Shown here: piece by piece, positions 39,382-53,880 of the stretch
How the letters are laid out: the number at the start of each line of letters is the position of its first letter
Numbering within the stretch: the first letter of the stretch is position 1
DNA from: Strix aluco
Taxonomy: Eukaryota; Chordata; Aves; Strigiformes; Strigidae
NCBI RefSeq assembly: GCF_031877795.1
Contig: NC_133971.1
Coordinates: forward strand, 93,750,654 to 93,814,653
DNA: 64,000 nucleotides
Reading direction: 5' to 3'
Made by a program: the position numbers and the translations under genes
Notes under the pieces: generated by a model
The model's database searches: none
Told to the model about the DNA's origin: nothing
Seen by the model: the letters and a program-made list of their open reading frames with translations, nothing else

Positions 39382-42300
39382 CTTGTTATTGATCTAGCAC
39401 AAGTTTTGACACGTTTTGTCAGAACAACAGCATATGGCCATCTTGTCCCTCTCCCGTGGGTCACCAAGACCAGCAGAAAGAGGACACAGAGGCAGAGCAG
39501 CAGCCAGGCAGGTGCTGGCAAGTAGGTGCCCTTATCCAGCACCCTCCTTCCAGCACCTCTCCAGGCTCTGTTGCCAAGGGAGGTTTGTTCCCTCCACCCA
39601 CACACCACCAAGTGCCTTCAGGAATGGAGCAAAGTCACTATCTACTCCCGCGTTGTAGCTCCCAAGATGCCCATCATACCACGCTACAGGTTTACTCCGA
39701 GCTTCAGCCTAGCAGTGAGAACATGATTCCAACAGTGCTCAAGGGATCACCTATTTTTTTTGGCAGAGTGACTATTACAAAATAAAAATCCCTCTCTGGG
39801 TAGCAGTAGAGGGATTTTCTACCTGCTTCTTTCCCCACCAGGGTTATAAGACACGTTCAGTGGGGGAGACTACCAAAACCAGTAAGCTTTCCTTTCCACC
39901 CTGTTTTCTTTCAGCCACAGCAATACCACTACTGCTTTTGGCGGCAGGAAGGCAAGATTTTGTGTTACTTGCTCACTGTGGCTGTATCGCTACGAACACA
40001 GTGGACTTGGGAAAGACCATTGCTGCTGTGCCAGGCTAACCAGGACAAGTTAGGACAAACTCCCTCTTCTCTGTTGATTCCTGCATTAATGCTTTTTTCC
40101 TCCATTGAATGCTGCTTTTTTTTTTTTTCCTGAAATGCTTCATCTTTGCCTGACTTCAATAGCTAGCTCACTGGGTGAATACTTTTTAAGAAAACTTACC
40201 CAAATCTGATCACTAACTGTGTTTTTCTGGCTTTTGCCAGAAGCCACGCCAACAAATTTAAGGAAACCTCTCATTGTGCTCTGCCTATGCCTGACACAAA
40301 TTGGTGGCACAAATCCAGCAGCGAAAGAAAGACTTTGCAAACAAAGTAAATACCTCCAAGCTGTGAAAGATTTACATGAAATTACTTAGCCTTTTCCTAT
40401 GAAAAGCCCAGCGATGGCTGGACTACGAGGAAAACTACCTTTGTAGGTTTGGCAGAGCGATGGGGAGGCTGTTTGATGCTTGTAGGGCCCCCAGTTATTC
40501 TGCACCCTAGAGCTGGAGTTTTTTTCTGATGTGTTCCTGAGGGCTACCTTCCACCCTGTGCAAAGGGACACACACACAGACTAATATCAGAAGTCATTCC
40601 AGACACCTGGGACTCATTTTTTGCATGCCAGGCCTTGGATACAACTGTAGTGTAAGGGCTGGTGCCTCTGGCAGGTGATTCTCCTGCAAGGACAAGCAGG
40701 TGCTGGCCCTGTTCACATCCAGCTGCTCTCTGTGAGGAAAAGGGTGAAGAATATAAGCTCACAAGAGAGAAAGAACAGACTGCAGCTCTTTCACATCCGT
40801 GGGCATCCCCTTCAGGTGTGTCTGGCCCTTGACACAGCAACTGTGGGCTTCCAAATACATCTCTCCCGTGGCCAACATCACACCTCCCACAGCACATCAA
40901 CACGCATCCCTGCACAGTTCCCTTAGTTCTGAGTTCGGTTGTGCATTAGGCAAGTGAATAAGCTAAAACAGGCTTTTTTTTTTTTTTTTTGGAAGTCTTT
41001 AACGAATTTAGCATCAGTACAGCAGGCAGATCCCAAATCTGCACCGGGCAGGGCTGGGGCTGCAGGCTGGACCTGCCGTGGGGCTGACCCCATGCTCTCA
41101 AGCGCCTGGCATCCCTCCCCCTCCCCCAGGTTTATTCGGGATCGCTTTTGCACAGCCACTCCATTCAGCCCCGCGAGTCAGGTCCCACCAAAGGTCAGGC
41201 TGTGTCTCCGGAGGAACAATACACCCTGCACGGGGAATGCTTTACAACCCTCCTCGCCCCCCCACCCGGGGCTGCCCCAGCATCCAAGCACAAGCACCAG
41301 CGATCAGTCAGTCTCCCCAGGTACACCCCAGCATCCCCGCTTTTGAAGGGAGGTTGAACACAAAGTTTGGAGTTTGCTTCTTCCCCCTTTCCCAGCGTAA
41401 CACCGCCCTTTCCTTCGGCTGGTGCTGTACAGTGGGTCAGCAGAAATCCCTGACACGGGAGGTGCCAGCTGCCGCACATAGACAGTTTCCAAGCGACAAA
41501 AATCTGGGCAGAATAAATTTAACACAACAGCTGTGCTCAGGAAGAGAAAGACCAGCCAGTCCTTTTGGGAACAAGGACAGCACATTCTCTGCTGGATTCT
41601 GGTGCTGAAATAACGAGGCAGCCTCACTCCACCAGGTAAAGCTTTTCAGTAGTCCCCAAAAGCAGCCTCACCGAAAGATGACCGCGACTGTCCAAGAAAC
41701 CCAAGATCTTGCTCCTCAGCCCACGATAACGAGTTGTAATTTTACGCCTGTTCAGATGCTGACATTCCAACATAAATTATACAGCTCATTGCCTTCCTGG
41801 TGATCCCATCCAGCCCAGCAGCAAACACAAAGAATCTGGCAACTTTTGCAAATCCATGCAAAAGTATCAGGAGACCTCATGCTGCCCAGAGGGATGGGTA
41901 AAGCAGCTTGACCCCGAGCTGACCCAAGTTTAAAACGAAAATCAGATTGCTTTTTATTGCTCAGTTATTGGTTTTTCCTATCTCTGTCCTTTCTGTTCTA
42001 GGTTTTTTGCAGCTGTTTCACAAAGCTTTAGGATATTTATGACAAACTGTATAAAGAAGACACAAAGTGCAAACGTTCAGAATCTTTTTCTTCTGACCTG
42101 ACGTGTAATAAGATTGAAAATTGAGGAAAAGGGACCAATAAAATAAGGCTTTCCAGTCCACGCTGTTCCACCTCTGCTAGCCAGCTAATTACTGCAAACA
42201 GGCAAACCAGCTCAGACAAAGTAAAAAATGACACAAGACTTGGACCAAACCTTAAGGCAAATCTGGTTGATTTTTTTTTTTCCTCCTTTCCATATGGCTT

Positions 42301-45300
42301 TCCATATCCTCTTTTTGGCTGAAAACAGATGTATCCTACCAAATTATGAAGAGAAAGGCCACTTTCAGCATAGCTGGAGTTAAACAAGTATAACTGAAAC
42401 AATCTTACTCCCATGCCATAAAATCTGCAGATGTTAATGAAAAGAAGATCCTTGCTCTGCAGAGCTCTGTGAAACAGCCAAATCTGTTGGTTCTTTGAAT
42501 AATCCATTGAAGAAATACCCATGGAAAAACTAGATTATATACTATTCATGCATTGCAATGGAGGGAACTTCCAATGATAAGTCTCAAAATGTCAGTTGGA
42601 TAATAAAGCTCAAAATTTTTCTCTAAATTTCAGAATGGTGGATCTGGCTGGTTTACAGATGACTAAGGTTATTCAGAAAGCTTTGCTGCTCTCTATACAA
42701 AGAATTTTTTAGTGTTGACTGTATTGCTGAGGAACACACATCCACGTGGTAGTCATCACTAACCTGCACCGCTGTGAGTAACATCAGAGCACAAACCAAG
42801 GGAGCCTGGGAGCAAGAGCAGCACAACTCTCCTTTCCGTGATCAGGCAAGGCTGCAATCCTTGATGTATTAATGCGCAAACAGCAAACACAAACAACAAA
42901 AATCAACTGATGGCACAAGAAAATTAACAGCTTTGCCTTAGGAGTGCTCCAGTGACAAACGCCAGATGCCTTGAACCTTGGATAACTGCTCAGCACGCAC
43001 ACCAGGAGGGTGCGTGGTCTTCTTTTCTGAGCAGTTTTCATGCACAGAAAAATAGTTGAAGAGCTTCTTTTGCTTGCTGAAGCTTTCTTCTACTTGTTCA
43101 GCCTGGTCTAATATGGTCTACACCCCCATCCCCATATAATATACCAGAGGTGAAGGAACCTGAAAATTAAAAGAGAGAGAAGGACACTCCTTATGGCTAT
43201 TACGGTAGAACACCTATTCTCAGGAAAGCAGCAGCACGCTTACACACTGTATATATTTGCCTTAATAATTTCTGTAAGTAAAGCCAAAGCTGCAAAAGCA
43301 GGGACACTTTATCTTTTCTGCGAGTTGTGTCTGCAAAGCATCCTCTGGGCCGAGAAGGAGGTCGCTCCAGAGTCCTCGCCTCAAAAGCTCTGAGCAGCCA
43401 CTTTTGCACGAGTCCAGGTTTACCGCCCAGGCACTGCTCAGTCGGACATGCACACCGAACACAGCTAAGCGCATGCACAAATCTTCCATCTGGGTTCCCT
43501 TTGAAATCTGCAGGAGTTTTTCCTTGGACTTCAGCAGAGGTTTGGCAGGTTTTAACCTGTGGAGAGATGCTGGTCCAGGAAGGCAACAGAAGCTGACCTG
43601 TTCCTGAAATGCCTAGATGAGGAGCACGATCTGCAGTTTGCAAAACTGGTTACAAAAGGCATAATTTTAGAAAAACTAAACTTCATACGCCTTTTTCTCC
43701 TGTTTCTTCTTCCCATCATCCTCAGTCACTGACCTAAATCCCTGTCCGAAGTCCAAGCTACACAATTCCTCCAAGTCAGCTCTAGTAACAACATCAAAGC
43801 CCTGACCTAGGCTGATCCTGCATCCTGGCCGACAGCTACTTAACAGGACACGATGAACTTCGTATCTAGTGCATCTTTACAAAGCTGAGCCAAAAGAAGC
43901 TCTGGTTTTTCAGTTTGATCCAAAGATCCTCAATTAACTTTTGCTGCTTTGTAATAGAATTTTAGTGTTCTTTAAAGTTGTTTCCCCTTGCCAAGTGGAA
44001 GACCATGATAAACAAGTGGAGAAAACCTGCCAGTTGCATGGGAGAAGTAATGAACCTGATTGTATAAATGAAATGCTGTTAAATGATCAAGGGAAAAAAG
44101 TGAAAAAAAAAGAGAAAGAAAAAGAAAAGATCAGTGTTTCCTTCTCTTCTCGTCCTATTACAAGTTATTAAGTAGTGGGGGGAGGTGAGGACAAAATCAA
44201 ATAGACTTAGGAAATTTAAATAGATACTATCTCCTCAAGATAATAGTCACTAATACTGGAAATAATTAGGACAGGAGAAAATATCCAGAAAAAATTCTCT
44301 ACTCTTCCACTTATACCAAAATCGTGTGTTAAAAAAACATGAAAAACATTTTGACAAAGACAGTGTTAATTCAAATCACATCTTGTATAGGCCACTGGAG
44401 CCAAAGCTGAGCTCTGCTGTTCATCATTAGTTTCCAGAAACCATATAGAAGACAACTTTTTTAGTTAATTCTGCATAATCACAACTCCTCTCACATTGCA
44501 GCTTGTGAAAGTCAGCCTGCACCCATGTTTCTGTAGCTGCATCCTGGGGTTGGCTTCCACCCACGAGCCACTGCCTCTCCCCAGCAGATCCATATCAATG
44601 TTCCTCACTGCTTTTTCTGCCAAGCTTTAGAAGATTCAGCCCCTTCCACCCCTGCCTACATTTGGATAAGTGGTGAGTCCACATTCGTCCTCCAAAGGCT
44701 CAATATCTGCACCCAAATATTAGCTGGAGAATGAAAAACCCCAGTGGCTGCCAGTGCAATCCCACCAGCAGTGTTGCAGCTGGTGTCATGGCTGGGGACA
44801 GCTCCCTCTCCAACCCCCAAGTCCAAGCCCACCTCTTTCTCAGTCTTTTCCTTCCACCTTCTCTGTTTCCTTTTACTCACCCGCTATTAACTCCTCTCCA
44901 CCATGAAGTTGTGCTCCATCCATCTGGCTCAACCCCACCACTCCCAACCCAGACACTGACATGTCATTACCCAGGAGGTTCTTCCCACCACCACTGTTGA
45001 GAAGCAACCTCATAGCACAGAGATCAGCCAAAGACAACTTACATTTCAGCTCACTCCAAAGCTCAGCCAACATCCTGAGCTCCTCCTCATCTTCCCGTGT
45101 GCTCAGCACTCCCTTATGTAACTCCTGGAAGACTTTGAGCACTCTCTGCCTCCTTAGCTGAGGAAGGGCCAGGTATAGAAAACCATCCAGGACAAGCTTT
45201 GAAGTACCCAAGGATGAGTTGCCATGAGCCTGAAGCAGAAACCCCACTCATGGCCCCAGTAACACCTGAGTAAGATGAGCAATCACATTGCCTTAGCGAG

Positions 45301-48300
45301 TGTACGTGTGCATCTTATAAATGCAAACGTCTCTGCTAAACTTCCACAGAGAGGTGGAAGGAAGCCACAAATGCATTGCTGGGCTACGCTGCTGCTGGCC
45401 TTGTTGGCCACCTTGTCAAGCCAACACAATAAACACCTTCCAGGTGGTGTGGAAGTACCCACCAGGAGCTGTGGTAACAGCAGCAGGCATGGTGCACCCA
45501 GCCACGGTGGAGGCCACCAAAGGTCAGGCCTGTTTGCTATGTAGCAAACGTTGGAAGATGCTATAGGAGCCAAACAGCCCATCCCAAACATCAAAGGCAT
45601 TTACAGGTCTCCCTCCTCAGTACCTTTATGGATTGTGGTTTGAGCATCTAAAAGAAACCTTTCTTGGGAAGTCCCCGAGATAAGCTGGGGTTGTGGTGCT
45701 GGTTCCTATGCTCTGCTGTTGTATCAGCAACTTGGGAAGGATATACAGGATGAGAGCTCTCCTCCTGTGTGCTTCTAAGCTATCATCAGCTGGTGATTGT
45801 ATGATCGTATCCAGCCCTTACCTAGATTTGCAGCCAGTTTGGGAATTCAAGTTGAAGGACTGTGTCCTTCTCTCCAAGCCGGGCTCCTTGACACACCCAG
45901 GAGGGATCTGTGGTGGTCGTACAACAGCAGAGCTTTGCTCTCTGCTCACTCTATCAATTTGATTTTTATTTTTTTTTTTTAAATCAAGATAAGGCCACCT
46001 GCAGCACCTGTTTTACACCAGCTCCAGACCTGGCCTAGAGAACTGAAACAGCTGCTCACTGTCAGGCGCAAGCTGGGGCTGATTTAAACCTTGGGAGATA
46101 GGCACATGAGAAAGCGTGTCTGTAAATCAAGGATGATTTATCCTTCTTATTAATTCAGTATCCTTCAGAAGGCACAATGTCAGTCCCACTCAGCAGCCCT
46201 TTTATTTATTTTATTCCTGCATAATCTGTGCTTTGAACAAAGATGCACATTGTTCTACCCTGTGGCTGACAAACAGAAACTGTTTTTTTAAATTCCTGCT
46301 GTGTTGTTTTTTCCCAGTTTTGCTGAATCAGCTTTTAGCTTCTATTAAAATGCTTTTATTTAAGAAAGAAGCAAAATCTGTTTTTCTAATCCCACTGAGT
46401 TACCTTCTTATGCAGCTTCAACAGCATTGTGTTGCTCCAACAAGCCAGGAGGCTCTTTGTGCCAGCCTACCCAGACCGCTCTGCCTGGAACATCCCATCC
46501 CATAGCTTTAATGTGACAGAGGTCAAGAAACAAATCAAAGAACTGAGTCCAGGCTTGGGCATGTACTGATGTAGCTTTTCCATCCTGTTTTGGGGAAGAA
46601 AAAAAAAAAAAAAAAAAAAATTCTTGACATGGAGGTGTTGGGGCCCAGCAGGTTGCAGGTTTTAGGAGCTGTTAACTTGAATTTTGCTGTGAATGAATCT
46701 ACTGCCCCATGGCAGAAAAGTCCAGGGAAGGTCACAGGAGCCAACAAAAAAATCTCACAGTGCCTGTTAGACTGCAGATGATCTCTGCAGTCTTTGCAAT
46801 TAGAGATGACTTATTGCAAAATACACACCAAGTATCTCCCTCCTGGCTACTGGACTTCTGTTGACTATTCAGACTCTCTGGAGATGATGCTGAAGCAATC
46901 ACAGATACAATATTTTGACTGGCTGTCTGACCACAAAAAGGGTCTCTGGTTATAGTACAGAACAGGAAAGTAGATCCAAGGTTGGTCGTCAACACAGATG
47001 CTTAGGGACAACCTCCAGGTCACAGACTAGCCCAGACATACCAAATATGCTATAAACCCTTTGGCAAACTGCTGAAACCAGACTATGAGGCTGCTGGTGT
47101 CTGTTCCTGCAGGATGCTTGAAGCCTACTCAGGTATTCAGGTCCTGAGCCCAGAAAACCCTCAACAGCATGCCCGTAACTCGCTGTTCTTGCTGCACCTA
47201 CCGTCCACAATTACAGGTGAAACTGCTTCAGGTCTGGACATGAGCTGCTTGTTGAGGCTTGAGAGGTGAGAAGGGATGTTACCGGCAACCCAGTCTGGTT
47301 GAAGGTGATTTTCAAGGGTGAAATCTATTTAAAGAGAAATGTTTATGCTGGCCCCATCTTGAGTTTGTGGTTTCTTTCCTTGAGCTGCAAGCTTGATAGC
47401 TTAAGACAATTATATTGCAGATCCACAGCAAACGCAGGATGATGTCGTGAAGCTTATGAAGGCTACCAAGGGATGTCTTGCAACATGCCAAGTGTGACTG
47501 CAGCTACCCCTGTGGCAATTCTGTACACAGCTGGGCGTGAGCACAGCTTAGAATAAGCAGAAAAGCACAGTGCTTCTCAACCCCATGCGTGGCATCAAGG
47601 ACCAGCATTGACCAAGGGTGAAAAAAGGACACACTTTGGCAACTACAGCTTTTTTCAACAGTAGGAGAATGTTATCAGAGCTCCTACCCTCACTGAAGTC
47701 TGAAGAAGAAATAGTCCCCAACGTTGAGACTGTGGTAGCTTTGAATTCCCAGCTTCTGGATACAGTCGGGTCCCCAGCATGTTACTTGCACCCTGAAGGG
47801 AGCCCACCAGAAAGACAACATTGCTGCTGAGGTTCCTTATTAATCCTCTAAAGCTGCAGAGCAACCTCTCACCAGTTATTGGAGTAAAACCAACTTGCTC
47901 CACTCATCCATGACTACCAGACTTTTCAGTAACAGCTGAGGGATGTGTTCCCCCAGCTCCTCCAGTTTGGGGGTGTTCAGGCTGGGGGGCATCAAATTGG
48001 AAGGGCCGTATACTGTCAAATTGCAGGCCAAAGAGAAAGAGGTGACAAACTGTGATTAGGAATGGGGTAACTTTCTGCAGATCGTTGGCATTCCTGGACA
48101 GCCCTCTAAGTATAGCTGGCAGTGCAAAATAAGTGAGGAAGACGGGAAAATGGATTTCACCCTTTTTCCTGCTCAACCACTTTCTAAACACACAGAAAGC
48201 CCAGAGAGGATAAAGATACAAAAAAGCCTGAAAGAGGAATTTGTTCAGCAAGACCACAGATTAAGCACTTTACCCATGACAAGACATCTGGTTTTATCCA

Positions 48301-51300
48301 TATTGACCTTAATGGGCCACTTCAGGGTCCTAAAATAATCCATCTGAGTATTTCTAAGGTGTTCAGGTGCCAAAGGAAGCAGGTGGGAGCAGAGTGGGCT
48401 CTTCTGAAGGGCTGTCTTCAGAGGATGCACCCAGCCATGCAGAGGATGTGGCTCCCAGCCTGTCCCTTGATGACCTCCCCTTTGTATTAAACATCTGCTT
48501 TTACTGTGTCCCTTATTCTTCAAAACACTCAGAAACCAAGTCTAAGATGGTAATACCCCTTCAAAAAAGCCCTATCTTATGGCAGATGAGACCATACCAT
48601 ACCTAAACCCAAGGCCCCAGACCAGTTCTCCAGCGTGTTTGCAAGTGCTCCTGCCAGAAGTCGGCATTTTACAGACTTTGTGGTTGATGCTTTCACTTGT
48701 CAGGAGACAAGAAACAGGTTTTGCACAGGAGTTTCTACATATGCAGGAATTTTAGTCTTGGAGCACCACAGATTTCTAGATCTGTAGATAAATCCTCTTC
48801 TCAAGTCTACACTCACCTGCTGCGTGGGGCCTGGACTGTATGTCAACCCTTCCTTGACCTCTTTCTTGTACCTCCTGGAAAATATGGCCCAGGTAAAGTG
48901 AGAGGACGCTGGAGCAGATCTCAAACTGCTGTAAAGCCCTGCCTTCAAGCGTGAAAATCAGTGAGTTCAGGTTATTTAAAATGTGCTTTGAGTTCCAAAA
49001 GTCTCACAAGGTGGGAAGTGCCTCCTACCATGTCCTTGTCATCCTCCTTCCATGAAGCCCCTTAAGCCGGGGCTCCCTGCATATGAGACAGAGCTCCCCA
49101 AGCAACTAATAACTACAGTAAGAAGCACATATTCTTGCTTTTTTTTTTTCGCTTAGACCTCACGGACAGGTATGAAAACCAGGCTAGAGGAATGAAAAAG
49201 AAACAGGAGCACAGTCTGGGATGAGTTTTGGAGCCTATGGCTGCAAGGGCCATGGTGCGGCCCCCAGCACAGTAGAAGGGGGAGAAGTGCACACATGCAC
49301 CTTGTCTAAATTATCAACATCCTGTTGAGTATGGTCTGTGGAGCTGAAGCATTAATCTAGTTATCAATATACACAGTGATAAAAAAGTTACACCAATAAC
49401 TCCTCTGCAGTTTCTATATTGAGGTCTTTATCCATTTTTCCTTAAAAAAAAAACCAAAACCTCACCACAGTTAACTCTTCAGCTTTTATGCCAACAAAAT
49501 TTTAGATCCAACTTAAATGCCTAAGGTGAAATTTTAGATCCAACTTAAACACCTAAAATGAGGATGTAATAGCCGACTTTTTGGAATGTAGTCAGGGCTC
49601 CTCCATCTCACCCAAATTACAGACCACTTAAGATCTTCTTTATGGGTACTAGGAACAGCACTGGAAGCTTTTATCAATTTCCACATAGTACAAAGAGACC
49701 TTTCCAAAGTCAGAGTCTTACATCAATATATTGCCTTTATCTACTAAAAACATAATCACCCCAAGGAATGAATAGGGTTGTTTCAACAAAAATCTGCAAC
49801 ATGGCAGGGGAGAACACAACATTTAATAGTGCCAAATCCTCGCTCTGCATTTTAACACAAGAAACTTTCCCAGTGGCTTGGACATAGTCAAGCCTGCTTC
49901 AGAATCACAAAAAATGAACAATTTTCTTTTTACTTAACCAGTTTGCCCAGTGCTGTTTGCTGGCTATTTGTCATCTGCAGGTATGATCAGCTCTTCACTA
50001 AGCCAGTGAACTGGTCTGCATTGGAAGAAGACTGGGAGCAGGAGCAACATTACTGATTTTCTGTATTTAAAACAGGGGAAGAGTAAACAAGAAATTAGCT
50101 AGTAAAATCAGCACTGCTACATGGTAAAAAAAAAAAAAAAAAGAGAAGAAATCTTGAAGAAATTGTATCAGACGCTGTAGCATTTGAACCCTATTTGCTA
50201 CCAAGGAGAACAAGATAACATTTATTTTTTTTGTCTCTCCTAGAACAGTTTTGTTTTGTTTCAAACCATGTTTCCAGAGTCTAGCTTTGCAATATGATAT
50301 TTTTCTTGACCGAGTTGAAGAATAATCCATTTCTCTCTCATCTGGAAACACCTTACAACAACATACTCTGCATTTATGGAGTACCTTTAATCTTGGCTGA
50401 AGTGTTTATAGACTGTGGGCCTCATTCCACTTTCAGCTGCATCTGTGCAAGCCTGTGCTGGCTGGGAGAGAGATGAATTAAAGGAGGGCAAAAATCACTG
50501 CAGTGTGTGCAACAGCAAAACAAGAATTAACTCCATATGAAGCCCATTTGGCTCTGGCAGGGCTTATTTGTTTTCTCTCTGTTTTTCTTTATTCCTGCTG
50601 CTCAGCATAAAGAGAAGATAAAGAGATGTCTGTAGATCACCTTGCATAATAGAGCAGAATTTCTTCCAGGGGATCTACTAGGTATGGGAAAGATAGTACA
50701 TCTTGGAGGCCTCAAAACAGACCAAAATCCTATTTTTCCAGGTGGTGTACAGGTACCCAGTAAATAAAAGAGTTGCTTCGTCAGGGATTACATTGCATAA
50801 AGCAGTACTATGAAGTGTGGGAAGGGAAATTAAGGTATAGAAAAAGCGAGGTGAATCAGCTAGGTCACAAAACCCATCAGTAGCTCCCAGCTCCCTACAG
50901 TACCTACTAAATATCTACACACACAAGCACAGGTTAAATTATCTCCCCGGGGAAGCACAGCCTCCCTCACGTGTCCTCCGGTCGGCCTCAAGAGCTTGAG
51001 GTCTGCTCATGAATGAAGATCCCATATAACACTAACAAAACACGTTGTGTTCCTCAATGTCTTTTAGAAATTATTAGGAAAACCTCCTTCCAGTTTGAAG
51101 CACCAGGCCAGCCGAAGGCTCAGCGCTCTGACGGCACGCGGCACTCGCTGCGTTTGCTGCAGAGATGGAGCAGTAACATGTTTTTTTGCATTAAGCGTGT
51201 GCTTCTTCATGCTGCTCTGTGGACAACCAGGTTGGTCAACCAGGTTGGTTTGGTGGGTCTGCAGAGCTTGAGCATCTGCTAAGGCCTTCGCCCGGAGGGG

Positions 51301-53705
51301 CAGAGATGGTGCTATTTCTCTTTCTGAGATCTCCCCAGTGCGTTCACTGATGGATACTGGGAGAAACACCTTTGCCAGGAGTTTTCCCCTGATCTCCACA
51401 GGGTTTAGAGGAAATACAGAAGTTGGGCACGCTCAGGGATTCCAACCTTAAAAAAAGACCCAAAACAACACACGACCCAACACTGGCACCTTCTCTAACT
51501 CAACTTTTTTCTCTGCCTAGATGAATCAAGGAATTTCTTCTCCAAAACAGCCCCTGTGGGTTTCACTAAAGGTTCAAACGCATTTTTCTCATGACAAGGA
51601 CTGCGTTGGGGGCAGACAACCGGAATGAGATAGACTCCTGCTCATGACACACAGTGCGTGATGGTGTAAACCTCTCCCGCTCTCGCTGCTACCATAGCAC
51701 TGTGGTCCCAGGGTTTCCTCTGGCTGCTCCGAGCCCCAGAGAAAGCAAAAAAGACCCTACAGAGGAACGATTTTGTTTGAAAGGCTTAGCCGAAAGGCTG
51801 CCAGGTGGAACCCAGCCAAGAGGCAGCAGACCATGACAGACAGACCCACACCATTGAGACACCAGCACCTACCCCAGGGAAGAATCCAGCCAAGGAGAGC
51901 AAAACACACGCAGGCATACACGTACACATCCACACATGCATGCGGGCCCATTGCAGCCAGAGGTCAAAGTCCAATTAGGTACTTTATTACTCGTTTAAGT
52001 CTTGCCCAGCTTTCAGGGCTGGAAGAACGGTGGTGCGTGCACGTGAATCCGCGCCTCTGCCAGGGATGAACAGTGATTTGCATTTGAAGCGAGTCACTGA
52101 TCCCATTCCCAGGAGGTTTACTTGATGCATGGCTTAGCAGAGAGGCAGTTCGGTTTTATTTACCGCCGGACTTGGCACACGCTGGCGGCTCCGCATTCAC
52201 CAGCCGCTCTGAAGACATCAGCTCCACGAGTTGCCTCTCATTTTCAGAGACCACATAGAAAGATGGTGTGCAGGTTTGCACAGGAATATCAGCTCCTTTG
52301 GACATCCCACATCCTGAGCCTGGTCATCTTCTCTATAACTATTACTTTGAAGAGCTGAAGGCTTTCCTGAGCAGTTTTGCCACTCTGGGTAGAAGTGATG
52401 TTGTAGTTCTCCTTAATCATTTTTTAAGATACCACTCTGTCAAAAAGTAAACATACTACTTACATAGGAACTTGCTCATCTTTAAGTATGGGCAGCTGGT
52501 GTGAACCCCTCTGCCTTTTGTGCTGCTGGAAGAGTAAGATTATGCTACATGTCACCAGAGGATCAGTTTCTTCTCAGTCAGCACAAAGTTCTTGGGTCTG
52601 ACCTTGATCTTTTAGCATTAGCTAAGGTCATGCTGTCCAAAGCAGACTCCCAGTTCCTCAATTTCTGTGTGGCTGCCCCAAGCACAAGTAAGACAAAAAG
52701 TGTGTGATGTACGTGCAAAAGTAAAGAATTTCTTCTACTTATTTGACCGGAACATCACATTGACCAAATAATCACCTAGGTGGGATTTGTATGCACTTAC
52801 TCTTCACCTGTTAGGTAGTAAGTCACAAAATTAAAAGTCAAGTGCCTGCAGCACAGAGTTCCTACTGTAGGAGCAACTGTAAAATCCTTTTTATGTTAGC
52901 CAGTTTTGAAAGCTGGCACAGGTATTGGGAAAATTACTGTCCTTAGGCTTGCAATCTTGGATGCAATCTACACAACAGGTGACCACCAGAATATTTTTAT
53001 TCTGTTAGCATAGCACACATGCAGTATAAGATGTCCTCTCTAAAGATATTTTAACTATATTCAATGCTGCTAGCTTCTGTGGGCAGAGGAATATCAGCTT
53101 CAGTATCTTGGTAATTTGCATGTCCAAGTTCCTAATCAGCATGTTTGTCCACACAAGGCTTCAAAATCTTGTGAAGATACAACAAAAAATTTACTAAGAA
53201 TATGTGTGTGTGCACGCGCGCACATGTGAGGGGTTGTCTCAAAATCAGATCTACAGCGTGTTATCCAGGTCACCAGCTATCTTCCTGAAAGGTTTTACAA
53301 AATCTCCCATCTTAAAAACAAAAAATCCCAACCAACATACAAACAAACAAACACACCCAACCAGCCGCCAGCTCTAGTAGAGGAATCAGGTAGTAACGAT
53401 TCAGTTTCAGAGATCTGAGAAAGAAACCATCAGGGTTCAGTGGAAAAGTGAGGAGGGCAACTGAAAAGCAGCTGAGAATGGGAGATTGCTCTAACCTTGT
53501 CTTTTTAGGCTTCCTGCTGAAAAGAAACATTTTGCACTTACTGAGAAGATGGTGGTTAAATGTCTCCCCCTCCCAGGGACGTGGCAGTTCGCTTTTTGAC
53601 CACCACCCACCAATGCACAACTACCCGGCTGGCATCACCCAGGTAAAGACAGATATCTTGGTTCCCCATCCAGAAGGCACCTACAGAAATGGTCCAAGCT
53701 CCTTT
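39382..53705. other. intergenic sequence downstream of LIPG
   Basis: No gene was recognised in about 14 kb. Visible items: homopolymer runs at 40,119-40,129, 40,975-40,990, 46,597-46,620 and 50,126-50,142; a purine-rich A/G tract at 44,093-44,130; a short tandem duplication at 49,497-49,560; and an alternating purine-pyrimidine tract at 53,202-53,228. A 124-codon minus frame at 44,873-45,247 is noted as a finding only. In human ACAA2 lies further on in this direction; no thiolase exon was recognised. Confidence 0.55.
49497..49560. repeat. short tandem duplication
   Basis: The block AATTTTAGATCCAACTTAAA followed by TGCCTAAGGTG is repeated directly as the same 20 bases plus CACCTAAAATG. This is a two-copy repeat of about 31 bases with a few differences. 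Confidence 0.9.
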
Positions 53706-53880
53706 AATCATAGTATCGTTTAGGTTGGAAAAGACCCTTAAGATCATTGGGTACAATTGTAAACCCATCACTGCCAAGTCCATCACTAAACCATGAAACT
53801 AAACGCCACACATCTACACATCTTTTAAATTCCTCCAGGGATGTTTAGTTCGTTTATGAAGGTAACACTGTTTGTGGCAA
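53706..53880 (-). mobile_element. CR1 LINE 3' end fragment
   Basis: The plus strand reads AATCATAGTATCGTTTAGGT, then TTGGAAAAGACCCTTAAGAT, and later CCATCACTAAACCATG and TTCCTCCAGGGATG, all of the reversed CR1 3' UTR. It is 5' truncated and moderately diverged. Confidence 0.9.

Noticed and set aside
42037-42522. 161-codon minus-strand frame
   Set aside because: Composition looks like random AT-rich sequence; no domain, no neighbours, no splice signals that fit a gene.
46597-46620. A run of about 24 bases, possible tail of a processed pseudogene or LINE
   Set aside because: No gene- or LINE-like sequence precedes it and no target site duplication is visible.
47904-48257. 117-codon minus-strand frame with hydrophobic segments
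   Set aside because: No family recognised and hydrophobic runs arise easily from T-rich DNA; not supported as a gene.
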